A stretch of 64,000 bases of DNA, from NCBI GenBank assembly GCA_037200525.1, contig JBBCGG010000001.1, positions 5,014,501 to 5,078,500 on the forward strand, read 5' to 3'. Shown in pieces: positions 52,266 through 62,100 of this stretch; position 1 is the stretch's first letter, and each line of letters begins with the position of its first letter. The stretch comes from Methylocella sp. GTDB lineage: Bacteria > Pseudomonadota > Alphaproteobacteria > Rhizobiales > Beijerinckiaceae. Under the pieces are notes generated by a model. The model was not told where the DNA came from. It saw only the letters and a program-made list of their open reading frames with translations, and searched no databases. A program made the position numbers and the translations under genes.

Positions 52266-52451
52266 AGCAATCGCGTTCCCGACGCTCACTGCCTTGAGGA
52301 CGGGTGATTCCTTGGCAATGCCCTGAATTAAAGCCGCCTTCGGCTCGACGCTCGATCGCGCAGTCGGTTCGGTCATACCAGGCGCGGGTTTACTCGGCCA
52401 TGTGTAGGGGCGATCCTGCTCGTTGGGAGGTAAGCGCTTAGCCGAGGCCGT

Positions 52452-54053
52452 TCAGGCGGCGTATTTCCAGGGCATGAGGGCATCGATTTCGGCATTGGGC
52501 CAGCCGTTTGCGACGCGCTCGAGTGTCTGGGTGAGCCAGGCCTGAGGATCGATGTCGTTCATTTTTGCAGTTTGCAGCAATGTGGCTATGGATGCCCAAG
52601 TACGGCCTCCACCATCGCTGCCGGCGAAGAGTGAGTTTTTTCGTGTGATTGTTTGCGGCCGGATTGCACGCTCTACGATGTTGGAGTCGATCTCGATGCG
52701 GCCATCATTCAGGAAGCGTTCGAGCGTCGCCCGGCGTGAGATGGCGTAACGTATCGCCTCGGCGAGCTTAGACTTGCCGGAGATACGTGGGAGCGCATCT
52801 TGCCAAAGCCTGAACAGATCAGCGACGATCGCCACCGCAGTTTCTTGCCGGGCCGCAGCGCGCACTTCTGGCTCTTTGCCCCGGACGTTTTCCTCGACCT
52901 CCCATAGATGGGTCATGCGTTCAATCGTAGCCGTGGCAAGCTCGGAGCTGCCATTGACGTGCAGTTCGTAAAATCGTCTCCGGACATGGCTCCAACATCC
53001 CGCGAGCGTGACGGCGTCATTGCCGCGGTCTGGCCTCGCGAGGCGATTGTAGGCCGTATATCCGTCGACCTGCAGAATGCCCCTATAACCACCGAGATGA
53101 CGGGCGACACAATCGCCAGACCGGCTATCTTCGAAGCGATAGGCAACCATCGGCGGGCCGCTGCCGCCAAAGGGGCGATCGTCTCTCGCATAGGCCCAGA
53201 GATAGGCTGTCTTTGTGCTGCCGGAACCGGGCGCCAAGGTCGGCAAGGTCGTTTCGTCGGCGAAGATTCTTTCCGCCTGTTTGATCCGGGTGAGGACGTG
53301 TTCAGAGAGGATCTCAAGTTCAAACCCGAGCCGGCCCATCCATTGGGCCATCAGGGCGCGATTGAGTTCCACCTTGTCGCGCGTGTAGATGGCCTCTTGC
53401 CGGTAAAGCGGCAGGCCATCGGCATATTTGGAAACGGCAATAAGCGCCAGGAGAGCTTCCGTCGGAACGCCGCCCTCGATGATATGGGCCGGCGCTGGAG
53501 CCTGGATGACACCATCCTCATTCTTGAATGCGTATTTAGGCCGGCGCGTGACGATGACGCGGAACTTGGCCGGCGTGACATCGAGCCGCTCGGAGACATC
53601 TTCGCCGATCAGGATCTTCTGTTTGCCTTCATTCTCGGGAAGAGTGTCCGGTTCGATGACGATTTCGAGCCGCTCGAGATGGGCGGCAAAACCTTTGCGG
53701 GGACGTGCGGCTCGTTTGGCCTTATCGGGACTGGGCCGCTTGTCGAGTTCGGCCTGGATGGCTCCGATCCCCGTTTCAATCTCGTCGAAGACGAAGGCAC
53801 TCTGTTCGTCATCAAGAGCTTTCGAGCCAAGCTTCTCGGAGCGGCGCCCGAACCTTGCCCGTTCCAATGCCTTGAGGATGGAGGTCAGTCGCGCGATGCG
53901 TTCGTCGGCGCTCGCATTCAAGGCTTTGAGATCGGCAACTTCGGCTTCAAGAGCTTCCGCGCGAGCCGCTTTTTCAGTCATGGCCAACACCATGGCCTTG
54001 AGCGCATCAACGTCGTCGGGGAGCTTGGAGCCAGGCACTACCATGGGGCTCAT
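52452..54053 (-). CDS. tnpC: IS66 transposase TnpC
   Basis: 533 residues, the DDE transposase of IS66. The N-terminal leucine-rich and zinc-region part (LKALERARFGRRSEKLGSKA) comes first. The IS66 core includes AERIFADETTLPTLAPGSGS, LQVDGYTAYNRLARPDRGND, LAGCWSHVRRRFYELHVNGS, and the tail region RIEIDSNIVERAIRPQTITR and KNSLFAGSDGGGRTWASIAT with the final acidic residue. The frame is complete, so the element may be active. Confidence 0.95.
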   Translation of the reverse strand: MSPMVVPGSKLPDDVDALKAMVLAMTEKAARAEALEAEVADLKALNASADERIARLTSILKALERARFGRRSEKLGSKALDDEQSAFVFDEIETGIGAIQAELDKRPSPDKAKRAARPRKGFAAHLERLEIVIEPDTLPENEGKQKILIGEDVSERLDVTPAKFRVIVTRRPKYAFKNEDGVIQAPAPAHIIEGGVPTEALLALIAVSKYADGLPLYRQEAIYTRDKVELNRALMAQWMGRLGFELEILSEHVLTRIKQAERIFADETTLPTLAPGSGSTKTAYLWAYARDDRPFGGSGPPMVAYRFEDSRSGDCVARHLGGYRGILQVDGYTAYNRLARPDRGNDAVTLAGCWSHVRRRFYELHVNGSSELATATIERMTHLWEVEENVRGKEPEVRAAARQETAVAIVADLFRLWQDALPRISGKSKLAEAIRYAISRRATLERFLNDGRIEIDSNIVERAIRPQTITRKNSLFAGSDGGGRTWASIATLLQTAKMNDIDPQAWLTQTLERVANGWPNAEIDALMPWKYAA

Positions 54054-54118
54054 AAGAGCACATTTTGCCCGCGATTGCCGCCCTATTGAAACGCCCGATT
54101 CACTCTGTCGCAGGCGTT

Positions 54119-54463
54119 TTATCCAGCAAACTCCGGCCGTTTCACTGCCACCGCGTGAACGCGTTTCCAGTCCATCCCATCGACCAGCGCCATTAACTGA
54201 GCCTGGTTGAGTTGAATCCGGCTATGCCCGATCTTCGGCCAGCAAAACTGCGCTTTCTCAAGACGTTTCGCATAAAGACAAACGCCGGATCCATCCCAAA
54301 ATACAATTTTGATTCTGTCGGCCCTTTTTGCACGGAAGACGTAAAGCGCGCCATCGAATGGATCGCTGCCGCTGTCACGGACCAGGGACAGCAAACCGTC
54401 TACGCCCTTGCGAAAATCGATCGGGTGACTTGCCAGAAACACTTTGACGCCCGATGGGATCAT
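54119..54463 (-). CDS. tnpB: IS66 accessory protein TnpB
   Basis: 114 residues of the IS66 Orf2 (YhgA-like) family: MIPSGVKVFLASHPIDFRKG, VDGLLSLVRDSGSDPFDGAL, YVFRAKRADRIKIVFWDGSG. Needed for transposition in IS66 elements, exact function unclear. Starts at ATG 54463, overlapping the tnpA stop by 4 bases. Confidence 0.95.
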   Translation of the reverse strand: MIPSGVKVFLASHPIDFRKGVDGLLSLVRDSGSDPFDGALYVFRAKRADRIKIVFWDGSGVCLYAKRLEKAQFCWPKIGHSRIQLNQAQLMALVDGMDWKRVHAVAVKRPEFAG

Positions 54464-54849
54464 GCCGAACGAACCGCGCGGATCACGCGCCGCAAATGTG
54501 TTTCGTCGGCCGTCGCATCCGCGCGGATGACAACGCCGCCGACAACAATTTCGATAACGCAAGGCGTGGGCTGCGTGACTTCAAGAGATGCATCCGCCGG
54601 TGGCGCTGGCAGGCTGGCCGATCCCTTACGTAAGGCCATGCGCCGCCAATCAAAAAGCTGCGCGGGACTGATGCCGATGCCTCGGGCGATCGCCGAGACA
54701 TTCGCTCCAGGCACCAGAGATGCAGCTACGGCCTGTTCTTTGATCTCGTCCGACCATCGCCGCCGCAGCTGCGACGGTGCTCCCTCAAGACGATCAGGAA
54801 GCACCTCGATCATATGGAAGCTTCTATCCCTAGACCTATGCGCAGACAT
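54460..54849 (-). CDS. tnpA: IS66 accessory protein TnpA
   Basis: 129 residues. The N-terminal helix-turn-helix RRRWSDEIKEQAVAASLVPG, then ANVSAIARGIGISPAQLFDW is the DNA-binding part that recognises the IS ends; the C-terminus (PCVIEIVVGGVVIRADATAD) is the conserved small beta domain. A shorter start around 54813 (MIEVLPDRLEGAPS) is possible. Confidence 0.9.
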   Translation of the reverse strand: MSAHRSRDRSFHMIEVLPDRLEGAPSQLRRRWSDEIKEQAVAASLVPGANVSAIARGIGISPAQLFDWRRMALRKGSASLPAPPADASLEVTQPTPCVIEIVVGGVVIRADATADETHLRRVIRAVRSA

Positions 54850-54936
54850 AGAAGTTCAAACCAGCATTTATTGCAGCTCCCGCATAAATACCTGCTCGTC
54901 AGACGCTCCGCCATATGGGTCCAGCTTGGCGCTTAC

Positions 54937-55354
54937 AGATGTCCGTCGAACCAGGCCTGCCGGGCCGCCTTCACATCCGCGCGCTGCTGCTCGGCCGCAT
55001 GCGCCGTCTTTTTTTGTATGTCAGGTCGCGTTGATCGAGGAACTTCCACACGGTTGTGGGACCGACGCAGACGCCGTGGTCGGCGGCGAGACGCTCGGCG
55101 ATCTCGGCAAGGGAGATGTCCTTCGTCTCTTCAACCAGCTTCAGAATGAAAGCCTCGTGCGGATCGAGCCGAGAACCGCGGGGCTTGCCTTGTCGGCGGG
55201 CGCAACATTCACCGCTCTCCCGAAAGCGCCGGACCCAGACGATCGCCGTCGAAATCCCCACGCCAAATCGTTCAGCGGCGGATCGAGCCGATAGGCCCTT
55301 CGCTGCGGCTTGGATCACTCGACTGCGAAGGTCCGCGCTGTAGGCCTGCGTCAT
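54937..55354 (-). pseudogene. IS630-family transposase remnant
   Basis: N-terminal part of an IS630-type transposase: [77 protein letters not shown]. After a run of A the other frame gives [26 protein letters not shown], so the two-frame structure is normal for this family. The catalytic DDE half is missing at the IS66 end (54936). Dead. Confidence 0.85.
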
Positions 55355-55444
55355 TCCCTGCCTCCTATCATGAGCCAGCAGAGAATCATGCTTATTCAGA
55401 TCGGGGAATCCCCAAATCTTGAATCGGAGTTCCGCGAAACCGCT

Positions 55445-57073
55445 CTAGAGGTCGGACACCACCATTCCATCCTCGAGCTTGATCACGCAATCCGCGCAAC
55501 TGAAATAAGCATCGTCATGTGAGATGACGATGACTGTCTTGCCGCACTTTTTCAATTCGGGAAGCAGTTCCAGATAAAAAATGCGTTTGAAAACGGGGTC
55601 TTGGTCTGCGGCCCATTCGTCGAAAAGATGGATCGGTCGGTCTTCGAGATATGAAGAAACGAGTGCCATACGCTTGCGCTGTCCCTGCGACAAACTAGTG
55701 GTCGAATAGCGTCCCGCCTCGGCCTTGACCTTGTGTCCAATGCGAAGCTTGCTCAGGTACTCGTTAGCCTGTGCTGCAAGCCGCTGCTCGTCAGCACCCA
55801 GGATCTCGTCGAAAAGAAAGAAATCGGCGAAGACTGCAGAGAAATACTGACGGTAGCGGCTTCTGCTTACATCATCGACCTGCACTCCGTTGAGCTTGAT
55901 CGCTCCGCCCTCCGGTTTGTATAAACCAAGCAGCAACATAGCAAGAGTGGTTTTTCCGCTGCCGTTTCCGCCGACGATAAATAGGGTCTCGCCGCGCTGA
56001 ATAGATAAGTCGATAGGGCCTAAGTTGAACGGTTTATCGTCTGTGAGGCCCGGAAACTGGTGTCGGACTTGTATCAGTTGAAGAAGTGGGGTGTCAGGAT
56101 AGGCGACCGCAAAAGGGTCGTGCCGGTGTTGATGGGGCGCTTCAGGTGCAATTTGCGTCAAATCAGCATTCAGTTGCCGAATCCTGGACAAAGCGATGGA
56201 AGACTGGCGCAAATTGGGTAAGGCCCCCATTACGCTGCTCACTGGCTGGATCAGATAGAACAACAAAAAGGTGATGGCTGTCATCGTCGCAGCGGGCTGC
56301 GGCGCCCATACAGGTATGACGAACAGAGCAACGCCTAGGGCAATAAAAAAATACGAGCTACCCATGTTGTTAACAATGGTATACCCGGTCATAGTTCGCA
56401 CGAAAAGTTTGCGAAAATTCTGTGCCGAAGGGGCGATGACGTTATCTATAAAATAGACGCTCCTAGCACTATTAAGTTTGAGCTCTCTTGTACCTTCCAG
56501 CAACGAGCGGAAATTTCGATAAATGATGTCCATTTGACCACGAACCTTTCGCATCTGTCTTAAGGGGCGTTGTTCGGAAAAATGGTAGGCCGTCACGCCG
56601 AACGCCAAAAACAGCGTCGACGACAAAAAGATCGGCCATGACAGGAACGCCATGTAACCCAGGCAGACTATCGTCACAATGCAATTGCCGAACACCGCTG
56701 GCAGCAACTGAGCTGCCTGAGTGAACATATTCACATCGCCGGTCAAAATAGCTAAGAGTCGCGGCTTCCCCATCCCCTCTAGTACATTATAAGGCGTCGC
56801 CAACAGCTTGCGGCTTAGATCGATTCGCAACTGGCAAACCATTTCCTGTGTCAACCGCACCAGAGTAATTTCGGAGCACGCCTTGTTTAATAATTGAAAT
56901 ATGCAAAGCCCAAAAAACAACGAGGCATACGAGAGCAGATGCGCTTTATCGGCTACCCCCTTGCTAACAACCGCCACCAGGCCGGCGCCAGAAAAACCGC
57001 CCAACAGACCTGTACAGGTTGCAACAGAAAATCCCAGCCAGGATTGCCGATATAGGTAAAACAACATCTTCAT
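55445..57073 (-). CDS. cyclic/lipopeptide ABC exporter, SyrD/PvdE type
   Basis: 542 residues, membrane and ATPase domains in one chain. Six hydrophobic segments lie in residues 1-300. The nucleotide-binding domain has Walker A in VGGNGSGKTTLAML, signature TSLSQGQRKRMALV, and Walker B followed by IHLFDEWAADQDPVF, the DEWAADQDP variant typical of exporters of non-ribosomal peptides. It is the last gene of the NRPS operon, 61 bases after the hydroxylase, and should export the product to the periplasm or outside. Confidence 0.93.
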   Translation of the reverse strand: MKMLFYLYRQSWLGFSVATCTGLLGGFSGAGLVAVVSKGVADKAHLLSYASLFFGLCIFQLLNKACSEITLVRLTQEMVCQLRIDLSRKLLATPYNVLEGMGKPRLLAILTGDVNMFTQAAQLLPAVFGNCIVTIVCLGYMAFLSWPIFLSSTLFLAFGVTAYHFSEQRPLRQMRKVRGQMDIIYRNFRSLLEGTRELKLNSARSVYFIDNVIAPSAQNFRKLFVRTMTGYTIVNNMGSSYFFIALGVALFVIPVWAPQPAATMTAITFLLFYLIQPVSSVMGALPNLRQSSIALSRIRQLNADLTQIAPEAPHQHRHDPFAVAYPDTPLLQLIQVRHQFPGLTDDKPFNLGPIDLSIQRGETLFIVGGNGSGKTTLAMLLLGLYKPEGGAIKLNGVQVDDVSRSRYRQYFSAVFADFFLFDEILGADEQRLAAQANEYLSKLRIGHKVKAEAGRYSTTSLSQGQRKRMALVSSYLEDRPIHLFDEWAADQDPVFKRIFYLELLPELKKCGKTVIVISHDDAYFSCADCVIKLEDGMVVSDL

Positions 57074-57134
57074 TCAGATTTCGCCATTGACATTGAGTGG
57101 TATGGAACCGGTGTTCCTGGGCGACGTAGAACTG

Positions 57135-58079
57135 CTACATGCTCATCGAAACGAGAATTTTTCGCTCGCCCGAATATGGGGACCTACCATGTGCAGTCAG
57201 CATGTTATCGATCACCATCAAATCGCCACGCATCCAGGAAAACGCGACTTCATGCTGTTCCAGCGTCGCCCTTACTTCGTCCAAAATGTTGGCGGAGATC
57301 GGAGAGCCGTCGCCGAAACAACTATATTGAGGCATTCCGAACGGATCGTCGCCGTATAATTCTTGCAGCGCTTCGTAAACTTCCGGTGGATTGGTGGAAG
57401 GGTGAAATTGGTCCGCCTGGTTGAACCAGACTTTTTCGCCAGTTTCAGGATGGATCGCGATGGCCGGCCGCACTTGGACAAGGCGCAGTCCTCCACCGGA
57501 CGTCCACTTATAGCGAATGTTGCGGTCCCCGCAGTAAGTTTCGACATCACCCTGTCGCGTCGTCTCGAACGTTTGCTGCCACGATTTGCCAACTCCTACG
57601 CCCGCATCGCTGCGTAGATTGCGCACATAGATGACACCCTTCTCCTCGTATATTTTTACAATTTCGGGCGGCAGATTTTTGAGAATCGAGCGGCTGTTGG
57701 CAATGGTTGTACTGCCGCCGGTATGAGCAGGCGTCACGCAGCAAAAGTACAATCGAGCCGGCCAAATTTCGCTGTACGATAATTCGTTGTGGAGAGAGAT
57801 TGGGGCATCGGCTGGATATTCCGTGGAAGTGTAGACGCCGCCCGTCAATTTCAGTCGTGGGGAATTTCCGTCTATATAATTCGCCAGCTTTACCGATGCG
57901 TTGCCCATGAAGTCATCAAATTTCAAGATCGAATCGACGCTGAAATTCTTCAATAAAATAGCGCCATGCTCAAGCAAGGCCCTGTCGATAGCGGCACGAT
58001 TAGACTGCCAGAACGGCTTAATTTCAGGTTCGCGGTTATCGTTCGCATCCAACACATAGGGAAACGCATCCAGTTTCAT
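57135..58079 (-). CDS. SyrP/TauD-like Fe(II)/2-oxoglutarate hydroxylase
   Basis: 314 residues from ATG 58079, preceded by GGAG and overlapping the previous stop by 4 bases. Iron ligands: HNE in APISLHNELSYSEIWPARLY and the distal His in DNMLTAHGRSPYSGERKILV; the nearby Arg pair binds 2-oxoglutarate. SyrP in syringomycin biosynthesis beta-hydroxylates aspartate on its carrier protein; this protein has the same overall layout. It probably hydroxylates an amino acid held on the NRPS. The amino acid concerned is not determined by the sequence. Confidence 0.9.
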   Translation of the reverse strand: MKLDAFPYVLDANDNREPEIKPFWQSNRAAIDRALLEHGAILLKNFSVDSILKFDDFMGNASVKLANYIDGNSPRLKLTGGVYTSTEYPADAPISLHNELSYSEIWPARLYFCCVTPAHTGGSTTIANSRSILKNLPPEIVKIYEEKGVIYVRNLRSDAGVGVGKSWQQTFETTRQGDVETYCGDRNIRYKWTSGGGLRLVQVRPAIAIHPETGEKVWFNQADQFHPSTNPPEVYEALQELYGDDPFGMPQYSCFGDGSPISANILDEVRATLEQHEVAFSWMRGDLMVIDNMLTAHGRSPYSGERKILVSMSM

Positions 58080-59113
58080 CTCACGCTCCAAATTTGTCTA
58101 GGTTTTGAGTCGATCAACGAGCAGCCGAGCATTTCGGCGTCTACATTGCCGCCGCTTACTATCACACCAACCCGGGCGCCGGATAAGTCGACAACATGAT
58201 TCAGCGCCGCTGCAGCCGCAAGGCAGCCGGTCGGCTCGACTACCATCTTCATGCGCTCAGCAAAGAATCGCATCTGCACCATCAACTGGTCGTCCGACAC
58301 GGTGATTATTTTGTTCACATATGCCTGCAACAGCGGCAGTACGAGAGACCCTATATGCCGATTCCGTGCGCCATCCGCGATCGTTTTAGGCGTTGCGATG
58401 TGAACGATCGTCCCGGCGGAAAGCGACTGTTGCGCGTCATTGGCCGCTTCAGGTTCTACGCCGATTACAGAGCAGCCCGGAGACAAATGCATGGCGGCAA
58501 TCGCGCTGCCCGCGAGCAGCCCACCACCACCAACGGGCGCTATTACATAATCGAGACGCCCCACTGCCTCTATCAACTCTTTGATGACTGTCCCTTGTCC
58601 TGCTATGACGTGCGGATGGTCCGAAGGAGGAATCAGTACGGCGCCAATCTTCTCCGCTAGCCGAGCTGCAATGGCTTCGCGATCGTCGCATTCAGGGGCG
58701 TATAGGACCACCTCGGCACCGAAAGCCCGCGCGGCCGCCAACTTGGTGTCCGGTGTGTTGTTGGGCATCACCACGGTTGCCCGCACTCCAAGCAGTCGAG
58801 ATGCCAATGCCACCCCTTGCGCGTGATTGCCTGACGAATAAGCGACTACTCCGCAGCGCTTGCGCTTCTCACTCAAGCGGCTGATCGCGTTGTACGCGCC
58901 GCGGAATTTAAATGCTCCTCCATGCTGGAAGTTTTCACATTTAAAGAAAAGTTGCGCCCCAGTATCCTTGTCTGCGTCGCGAGATGTGAATACCGGCGTC
59001 CGATGTGCGACGTCGGCGAGCGTCCGCGCGGCCGCCGCTATGTCTGAAAATTTGACAGAGAGAGTTTCGTTGGCCATTTCGCTTTTGGTGGGCTGGAAAG
59101 CGAGAGGCGTCAT
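58076..59113 (-). CDS. PLP ammonia-lyase/racemase (threonine dehydratase family)
   Basis: 345 residues of fold-type II PLP enzymes. The PLP lysine is in GGAFKFRGAYNAI, the phosphate/substrate loop in VAYSSGNHAQGVALASRLLG, and the glycine-rich phosphate site in YVIAPVGGGGLLAGSAIAAM. ADGARNRHIGSLVLP and EPTGCLAAAAALNH follow serine racemase and threo-3-hydroxyaspartate dehydratase more than biosynthetic threonine deaminase, and there is no C-terminal ACT domain. It overlaps both neighbours by 4 bases. It could supply D-serine or a dehydro/keto acid, or remove excess 3-hydroxyaspartate. Confidence 0.88.
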   Translation of the reverse strand: MTPLAFQPTKSEMANETLSVKFSDIAAAARTLADVAHRTPVFTSRDADKDTGAQLFFKCENFQHGGAFKFRGAYNAISRLSEKRKRCGVVAYSSGNHAQGVALASRLLGVRATVVMPNNTPDTKLAAARAFGAEVVLYAPECDDREAIAARLAEKIGAVLIPPSDHPHVIAGQGTVIKELIEAVGRLDYVIAPVGGGGLLAGSAIAAMHLSPGCSVIGVEPEAANDAQQSLSAGTIVHIATPKTIADGARNRHIGSLVLPLLQAYVNKIITVSDDQLMVQMRFFAERMKMVVEPTGCLAAAAALNHVVDLSGARVGVIVSGGNVDAEMLGCSLIDSKPRQIWSVR

Positions 59114-62100
59114 TTGTAGTCACCGTTGCCTTTGACTGCTATTGTGCCACCGCCGTCGGCACACAGCACGTCGCTCAATATTCGCGCAATCGTGTCAGCG
59201 TTGTCGCCGTTGATAAAAGTCTCGTGTCCCCCGGGCAATATATGGATGGTACAACATGGCCCGTTTTCCGAATACGAGAGCCATGCGTTCTCGTCATAGC
59301 CTTGCGCAAGTGTCCGTTCTGCCCAAAAGCTGTGGATCGGGGCCTTTATTAATCCCGGCTCGAATGACATCATCAGCCTGTTGTGAATGTCCATGGCCCG
59401 GTGTATTTCTAATAAAAGATTCTGATGGGGTTTACTGAAACCTAACACGTCGTCTAAGTCATTTTGCTCCACGCATAACCTGTCAACGAACGCTTGGAGC
59501 CCGATCTTGTTTATCAGCGCATTTATCTTGGCATGGACCAGTACGAGATCCGCCCCGAACAGACCCTCGATGTTTTGCGGCGATCGATTCACCATCGATT
59601 GAATGAAGTCTGAGAGGGATGTCTCGGCGTGAGCATCTGCATCGTTTTTTCGGATCACGGTATCCAACAATACTACGGCGGCCACCTCATGGTGGTCTCG
59701 TTCGAGACTCCGTGCGACTTGGAATGCGAGTCCGCCACCCAACGAATATCCGCCTAAGTAGAACGGACCACTCGGTTGCAAAGCGAGAAGTTCTGCAACG
59801 TATGCGTTGCAGACTGTTTCGAGGTCATAGGGCTCGATCGAAATGCCTGTACGGTGCGCTGATCGTATGCCGTACACGGGACGCGTTTCATCAAGCGCAT
59901 TCGCCAACTGCGAGTAACAGAATATTCCGCCGCCGCTCGGGTGAAACAAGAAAAGCGGTGGCTCGCAGCTTCCTCCCTTTATCGGCACCAGCAGACGTTG
60001 AAGCGGCCGATTGGCAGCGATTTCTTGACTCAGCGCTGCGACAGTCGGGGATACAAATAGTTGTGACAAGGGCAACTCGAAATCGAAGCGATGCTTGACG
60101 GCGGCTGTCAGTTTGACCGCCAGCATCGAGTGGCCGCCAAGTTCGAAGAAGTTGTCGTGGATGCCGACGCGATCCAGCTTGAGCACCTCCGCCCAGATCT
60201 GCGCCATCGCCGCCTCAGCTGGCGTGCGCGGAGCCGCATAGCCGCCCTCGCCGCGCTGCGCGCCCGGAGCCGGCAACGCCTTGCGGTCGATCTTGCCGTT
60301 CGGCGTCAGCGGCAGCCGATCAAGCGCCACAAAATGCGACGGAACCATATAGTCGGGCAGCACGCGCAGCAGCGCGGCGCGCAGCGCGCCGGCCTCCAGC
60401 CCATCCCCTTCGCCGCCATCCTCGCCGCGTTCCGTTCCCTCTCGCGCCTCGGCGGCCTCATGCGCCCGCGGCGTCACGTAAGCCACAAGCCGACGCTCGC
60501 CAGGCTCGTCCTCGCGCGCCGCCACGATCGCTTCGCCCACCCCCGGCAGAGCCGCCAGGACGGCCTCGACCTCGCCCAGCTCGATCCGGAAACCCCGGAT
60601 CTTCACCTGATCGTCCAGCCGACCCAGATACTCGATCGCGCCATCAGGCAAGTAGCGCGCCAGGTCTCCAGACTTGTACATGCGCGCGCCGGGCGGCCCG
60701 AACGGATTGGCGATGAACTTCTCGGCGGTCAGATCCGGGCGCTGCAGATATCCGCGCGCCAGGCCCGCACCCGCAATGTGCAGCTCCCCCGCCACCCCCA
60801 CTGGCGCCGGGTTCAGCAACTCGTCCAGGATGTACAGCTGCGTGTTGGCGATCGGCCGACCGATCGGCACGCTCAGGTTCAGATTCTCCGGCGTGAGGCG
60901 CTGAAGCGCGCACCAGATCGTGGCCTCCGTGGGCCCATATAGGTTCCACACCTGCGACGTATGTTGCAGCAGTCGTCGGGCTAGTTCGAGCGGCAAAGCC
61001 TCGCCGCCGCACAAGGCCTTTAGCGGCTTTTGCCGGCTCGGCCATCGATAAGTTGCTAGCGCGCGCCAAGTCGCAGGCGTCGCCTGCATGACTGAGACTT
61101 GACAGCGCTCCATCAGCGCAACAAGTTGCATCGGATCGCCGACCACGTCGCGGCTCGGCAGAAGCGTGCTAGCCCCGACCAGCAGCGGCAGAAAAAGCTC
61201 GAGCGCCGCAATATCGAACGATAGCGACGTCACGCTTAACAACACGTCATGCCGGTCCAGTTCGAGCGCTTGTTGCGTCGCGTGCACAAAATTGACCAGT
61301 CCACTCTGCGGCACGCCGACCCCTTTGGGGCGGCCGGTTGAGCCGGAGGTGTAGATCACATAGGCGAGGTGATCTGCTTCACTGAGGCGCGCCGGATTGG
61401 CGGCCGAGCACTCGGCGAGCGCGGGCCATTGGACGTCCAGGCACAGCACCGCGATCTCGACGCCCGGCAGCCTGGGCAGCACCGCCGCTTGCGTAAGCAG
61501 CACCGCCGGACGCGCATCGTCGAGCATGTACGCCAGGCGCTCCGGCGGATAGCTTGGGTCCAGCGGCACATAGGCTCCGCCGGCCTTCAGAACGCCGAGC
61601 AGCCCAACCACCATCTCCAGCGAGCGTTCAACGCACAGGCCGACCAGAACCTCAGGCCCCACCCCACATTGCCGCAGGTAATGCGCAAGCTGGTTCGAGC
61701 GCGCATTCAGCTCGCCATAGGTCAGCTCGCGTCCTTCGAACGCCACCGCCACCGCGTCCGGAGCCTCCGCCACCTGCGCTTCGAACAGCTCGTGCAGCGT
61801 CTGCGCCCCCTCGTAGTCCACGGCCGTCGCGTTCCACTCCGCCACGACTTGATGGCGTTCCGCCGCGCTCAACATCGGCAGCTGCGCGATCCTCGTCTCC
61901 GGCGCTTCGACAATGCCGTCCAACAACCGCGTGAAGTGCTCCGCCATCCGCTCAATCGTCGGCGCATCGAACAGAGACGTGTTGTACGTCAACGTCGCCC
62001 GAAGCTCATCCTCGCGCTCGGCCGCCATCAGCGTCAGGTCGAATTTGGCGGTCTCGCTGCCCGCCTCAACACCCTCCAACCGCAGTCCCGGCAGCCGCAA

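Larger units (their letters stand above)
49948..52290 (+). repeat. phage virion cassette, copy C (long repeat)
   Basis: Direct repeat of 17855-20195, including 370 bases upstream of the first gene that copy B lacks and about 30 bases after the last gene. Differences from copy A are confined to the first 25 bases, the last 35 codons of the third gene and the short 3' flank. Confidence 0.92.
52430..54936 (-). mobile_element. IS66-family element, complete
   Basis: 2507 bases with ends GTAAGCGC at 52430 and GCGCTTAC finishing at 54936, the standard IS66 termini. Contains tnpA, tnpB and tnpC on the minus strand. No 8-base target duplication is visible (GTTGGGAG at left, AGATGTCC at right), so the flanks have been rearranged. 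Confidence 0.93.

Noticed and set aside
52908-54089. 393-residue plus-strand frame
   Set aside because: Lies opposite IS66 tnpC, whose protein is unmistakable.
54212-55294. 360-residue plus-strand frame
   Set aside because: Opposite tnpB, tnpA and the IS630 remnant; no protein-like features.
60091-60942. 283-residue plus-strand frame opposite the NRPS
   Set aside because: Mirror of the adenylation/PCP coding strand; low-complexity Arg/His composition.
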